Origin: DASYLJ01 sp036009625
GTDB taxonomy: Bacteria > Desulfobacterota > Binatia > DP-6
Length of the DNA: 58,804 nt
NCBI GenBank assembly: GCA_036009625.1
Contig: DASYLJ010000182.1
Coordinates: 1 to 58,804, forward strand
Direction: 5' to 3'
Position numbers and translations under genes: made by a program. Below, piece by piece: positions 56,300 to 58,804 of this stretch. The notes beneath the pieces were generated by a model. That model saw only the letters and a program-made list of their open reading frames with translations, made no database searches and was not told the origin of the DNA. Position 1 is the stretch's first letter. The number at the start of each line of letters is the position of its first letter.

Positions 56300-58066
56300 T
56301 CACCGAGCCAGCGCGAACACGTGCACCGGTTGCGCGGGGACGGACGCCGGCAGCTGTACGTGCAGGTCGCTCGCGACGCTGGTCGCCGCGAGCGCATCGG
56401 GCACGCCGAGCAGCCGCACCCCGCCCGGCGCATCGACGCCGAGCAGCGTGACCCCGCCCGCCGGCAGCGGCCCCATCACCGCGGCATACACCTGGGTGCC
56501 GTCGCGGCTCGCCGTGAAGCGCACCGGCGTACCGTCGGCGGTCTCACCGACGGCACGCGTCCACGGTCGCGTCCCGAAGATGGCCTCACCGTTGACGCCG
56601 AGCCACGCACCCATCGCCTGCAGGCGCGCCACCTGGCCCGCCGGTACCGTGCCGTCCGCCATCGGGCCGACGTTCAGCAACAGGTTGCCGTTCTTGCTGA
56701 CGACGTCCACCAACAGCCGCACGAGCCCGTCGGCGGTCTCGAGGTCGGCGTCGGTCTCGTTCTGGTTGTAGCCGAAGCCACGCCCCATGCCGCGCACGGT
56801 CTCGAACTTGGTCGCGGAGATGTCGGTCAGGACCGTGAACTCCGGCGTGACGTAGTCATGGTGCGTCTGGCCGGCGAGCAGGCTGAAGCGGTCGTTGATC
56901 ACGCCGTCGGGCACCGTGGCGTAGTAGTCGGCGAACAGCTGGAGCGCGTTCCCGGCGGTCGGATAGCCGATGTCGTTCCACAGCGCCGCCGGCCGGTAGC
57001 GCGTGATCAGCTCGCGCCACTGCGCATCGGCATAGGCGGCGTACTGGGCCGTCTGCGGCACGACGGTGAGCGCGTCGAGGGCCGTCTGCACCGGGCCGGG
57101 CTGGATCGACCAGTCGAAGCCGCCGGAATAGTAGAGCCCCATCCGCATGCAGCGACTCCGAACGGCGTCGGACAGCTCGCCCACCACGTCGCGCGACATG
57201 TTCCAGCCCGGCCGCGTCGGGTGCGGCACGTCGGTCGGCCAGAGTGCGAAGCCGTCGTGGTGCTTGGTGACTAGCACGACGTAGCGCGCGCCGGCGTCGC
57301 GGAAGAGATCGGCCCACGCCTCCCCTGACCACGCCGTCGCCGCCGTCTCGAAGGCCGGTCGGAAATTCTCGTAGGGGAAGTCGGCGCCGTACGTTGCCGC
57401 GTGATGCTGCTGCGCGGGCGATCCCGCGATGCTGATCGTGTTCTGGTACCACTCGACGTACGGAATGTGGGTGAAGAACTCGCGCCCGAAGTCGGGCGGC
57501 TCGAGCAGCTTGCCGCAGCACAGCCACTCGCCGGCGTCGATCGTGGTCTCCGCCCACGCCGGGATCGTGAAGATGCCCCAGTGGATCATGATCCCGAACT
57601 TGGCGTCCTCGAACCACGTCGGCATCGGGTGCGTCGCGAGCGACGCGAGGGTCGGAGCGTAGGGTACGGCCGGCGGCGCGGTCTCGAAGACGCCGTCACC
57701 ACAGTCGGTGCGCACCGCCTCGACGTCACGCCGGTATCGCTTCGCGGTGATGCGACCGACGGCGCGGGTGCAGTCGTCGATCACGCGGGCCCGCAGGCGC
57801 ACCGGCCCCGGGAAGCCGGGACACGTCTGCCAACGCGCCCGCACGACGGTCACCCCGTCCTTCGTCGCGCGGCGCATGCGCGGCTCGATCAGTGGGCAGG
57901 CATCGCCGAGCCCGACCAGGGAACCGATCTCGAGCGTGGAGCCGTCGTCGCTCGTGAACTGGGCGGAGCGACACGGCGCGGGACGCGCGGCGGCAGGGGT
58001 GGCCATCGCGAGCATGGCCAGAACCCCGAACAGAAGCGTCGACGAGCGACGGAGGCACGGAAGCAT
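56300..58066 (-). CDS. Secreted alpha-L-fucosidase (GH29) with N-terminal Cys-containing module
   Basis: 588 aa, signal peptide 1-27. Residues 31-130 are a Cys-rich module (FTSDDGSTLEIGSLVGLGDACPL, RARWQTCPGFPGPVRLRARVIDDC, TDCGDGVFETAPP) of a type that looks lineage-specific. The GH29 catalytic barrel follows: FGIMIHWGIFTIPAWAE, TKHHDGFALWP, and the nucleophile D365 in ALWNDIGYPTAG. LLLNVGPMADGTVP and a C-terminal beta domain complete it. It removes fucose from glycans outside the cell or in the periplasm. Divergent to an SDR gene with an inverted repeat between. Confidence 0.92.
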   Translation of the reverse strand: MLPCLRRSSTLLFGVLAMLAMATPAAARPAPCRSAQFTSDDGSTLEIGSLVGLGDACPLIEPRMRRATKDGVTVVRARWQTCPGFPGPVRLRARVIDDCTRAVGRITAKRYRRDVEAVRTDCGDGVFETAPPAVPYAPTLASLATHPMPTWFEDAKFGIMIHWGIFTIPAWAETTIDAGEWLCCGKLLEPPDFGREFFTHIPYVEWYQNTISIAGSPAQQHHAATYGADFPYENFRPAFETAATAWSGEAWADLFRDAGARYVVLVTKHHDGFALWPTDVPHPTRPGWNMSRDVVGELSDAVRSRCMRMGLYYSGGFDWSIQPGPVQTALDALTVVPQTAQYAAYADAQWRELITRYRPAALWNDIGYPTAGNALQLFADYYATVPDGVINDRFSLLAGQTHHDYVTPEFTVLTDISATKFETVRGMGRGFGYNQNETDADLETADGLVRLLVDVVSKNGNLLLNVGPMADGTVPAGQVARLQAMGAWLGVNGEAIFGTRPWTRAVGETADGTPVRFTASRDGTQVYAAVMGPLPAGGVTLLGVDAPGGVRLLGVPDALAATSVASDLHVQLPASVPAQPVHVFALAR

Positions 58067-58134
58067 GCGCGAGCGTTACGACGACGGTCGTCTCACGGTC
58101 AATGACGATGCGCGTCGCACCCGCACGACACGCA

Positions 58135-58160
58135 ATGACCGATTGCCTCCATTCGGTCAT
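58135..58160. promoter_or_regulatory. Inverted repeat upstream of SDR gene
   Basis: ATGACCGA (58135-58142) and TCGGTCAT (58153-58160) form a perfect 8-base dyad with a 10-base spacer, half-site centres 18 bases apart. A related half-site occurs nearby as GTCA-A-TGAC (58098-58106). It lies in the 113-base region between the divergent alpha-fucosidase and SDR genes. The layout fits a TetR- or LacI-like operator; the regulator is not encoded in the window. Confidence 0.4.
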
Positions 58161-58179
58161 CATGATCAGTACGAGCCCA

Positions 58180-58804
58180 ATGACACACGTGCTCGTCACC
58201 GGATGCTCCAGCGGAATCGGTCTCCTCACCGCCCTGCGCTTCGCGCGCACCGGCCACCGGGTCACCGCCACCATGCGTCGACCCGCCCGCGCCCCCGCCG
58301 AGCTGACGGAGCCCATCGCGCGGGAAGGCTTGCCCGTCCGACTCGCCCAGCTCGACGTGTGCGACGGGGCATCGGTCGCCATCGCGATCGCCGATGCCGG
58401 TGACGTCGACGTGCTCGTCAACAACGCCGGCATCGAGCTGCGCTCGTCCATCGAGGACGCCACCGACGACGACGTCCGCCGGCAGTTCGACACCAACGTC
58501 TTCGGCACCCTCGCCATGCTACGGGCGGTGCTCCCCGGCATGCGCGACCGCCGACGGGGCACCATCGTCAACGTCTCCTCCGTCGCGGGGCTGGTGGCGC
58601 GACCCTACGGCGGCCTCTATTCGGCCACCAAGCACGCGATCGAGGCCATCACCGAGTCCCTGCACTTCGAGGTGAAGCCGGTCGGTGTCCGCGTCGTCCT
58701 CGTCGAGCCGGGCCAGTACGACACCCAGCTCGTCACCAACGCCTTCAACGGCAGCGGCTTCACGCCGGCGTCGCCGTACTGGGAGGCGTCGGCCCGGCTC
58801 GACG
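58180..58804 (+). CDS. SDR-family oxidoreductase, truncated by right edge
   Basis: At least 208 residues, continuing past the window. Opens MTHVLVTGCSSGIGLLTALRFA with a TGxxxGIG cofactor motif. NNAGIE and an intact active site follow: Ser in NVSSVAG, Tyr and Lys in GGLYSATKHA. The sequence resembles the 3-oxoacyl- or 17-beta-hydroxysteroid-type SDRs. An ATG 18 bases upstream (58162) is an alternative start. Divergent to the fucosidase gene. Confidence 0.88.
   Translation, partial: MTHVLVTGCSSGIGLLTALRFARTGHRVTATMRRPARAPAELTEPIAREGLPVRLAQLDVCDGASVAIAIADAGDVDVLVNNAGIELRSSIEDATDDDVRRQFDTNVFGTLAMLRAVLPGMRDRRRGTIVNVSSVAGLVARPYGGLYSATKHAIEAITESLHFEVKPVGVRVVLVEPGQYDTQLVTNAFNGSGFTPASPYWEASARLD

Overview
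The window is a GC-rich bacterial chromosome segment, densely packed with about 56 protein genes on both strands. I see no rRNA, tRNA, CRISPR array, insertion sequence or phage gene. The gene content points to a heterotrophic Gram-negative of the deltaproteobacterial or Binatota kind: three acyl-CoA dehydrogenases, an SCP2-type thiolase, an HMG-CoA-synthase-like protein fused to DUF35, two phytanoyl-CoA dioxygenases, several SDRs, outer-membrane-type lipoproteins, and secreted proteins with Thr-rich linkers and a DUF4215 repeat. The lineage is inferred from family content; no marker gene here decides it.

Layout. 1-4037 (-): a peptide/nickel-type ABC importer (binding lipoprotein, OppB, OppC) with overlapping genes, cut by the left edge. 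4134-5396 (+): a membrane metallophosphoesterase. 5401-13243: mostly minus-strand genes for a small membrane protein, a lipoprotein, acyl-CoA dehydrogenase, TetR, DUF1330, a degenerate SDR, SppA, HAD phosphatase and a second acyl-CoA dehydrogenase, with one plus-strand cupin. 13324-15129 (+): AsnRS and a coiled-coil membrane protein. 15142-17583 (-): YCII, phytanoyl-CoA dioxygenase and thiolase. 17664-19868 (+): a receiver-GspE/PilB fusion. 19855-21252 (-): the HMGCS-like/DUF35 protein. 21337-24588 (+): a repeat-rich secreted protein, AroD and an MscS channel in overlapping frames. 24585-26434 (-): ALDH and a VOC protein. 26529-31644: a glycosyltransferase with TPR-like tail, Uma2 nuclease, molybdopterin oxidoreductase and a membrane protein.

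31649-36339 (-) is a tightly coupled five-gene operon: TPR protein, alkylsulfatase-like metallo-beta-lactamase protein, Gfo/Idh/MocA oxidoreductase, SDR and sulfotransferase. A phytanoyl-CoA dioxygenase is divergent to it. 37238-40503 is a lipid desaturation module: ferredoxin reductase, fatty acid desaturase and a small unknown protein, opposite a FabR-like TetR regulator, with a cluster of inverted repeats between them. 40493-43059 holds two cell-envelope glycosyltransferase-like genes. 43152-53458 holds a Cys-rich secreted protein, a large acyl-CoA dehydrogenase, an Slp lipoprotein, a GGQ release-factor-like protein, a PQQ-type sugar dehydrogenase, an ABC-class ATPase, a YyaL/DUF255 protein and a small Cys-rich exported protein.

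53573-56005 (+) is the most unusual gene: a cytoplasmic TIR domain, one membrane helix, then TolB-like, NTF2-like and outer-membrane-lipoprotein-sorting (LolA-like, TP0789-type) domains in one chain. It is followed by a secreted alpha-L-fucosidase (-) and a truncated SDR (+) at the right edge. The best candidates for undescribed biology are this TIR-LolA fusion, the sulfotransferase/alkylsulfatase-like operon, the receiver-ATPase fusion, the nine- to ten-unit short-repeat exported protein, and a secreted N-terminal module shared by two otherwise unrelated proteins (43152 and 47079).
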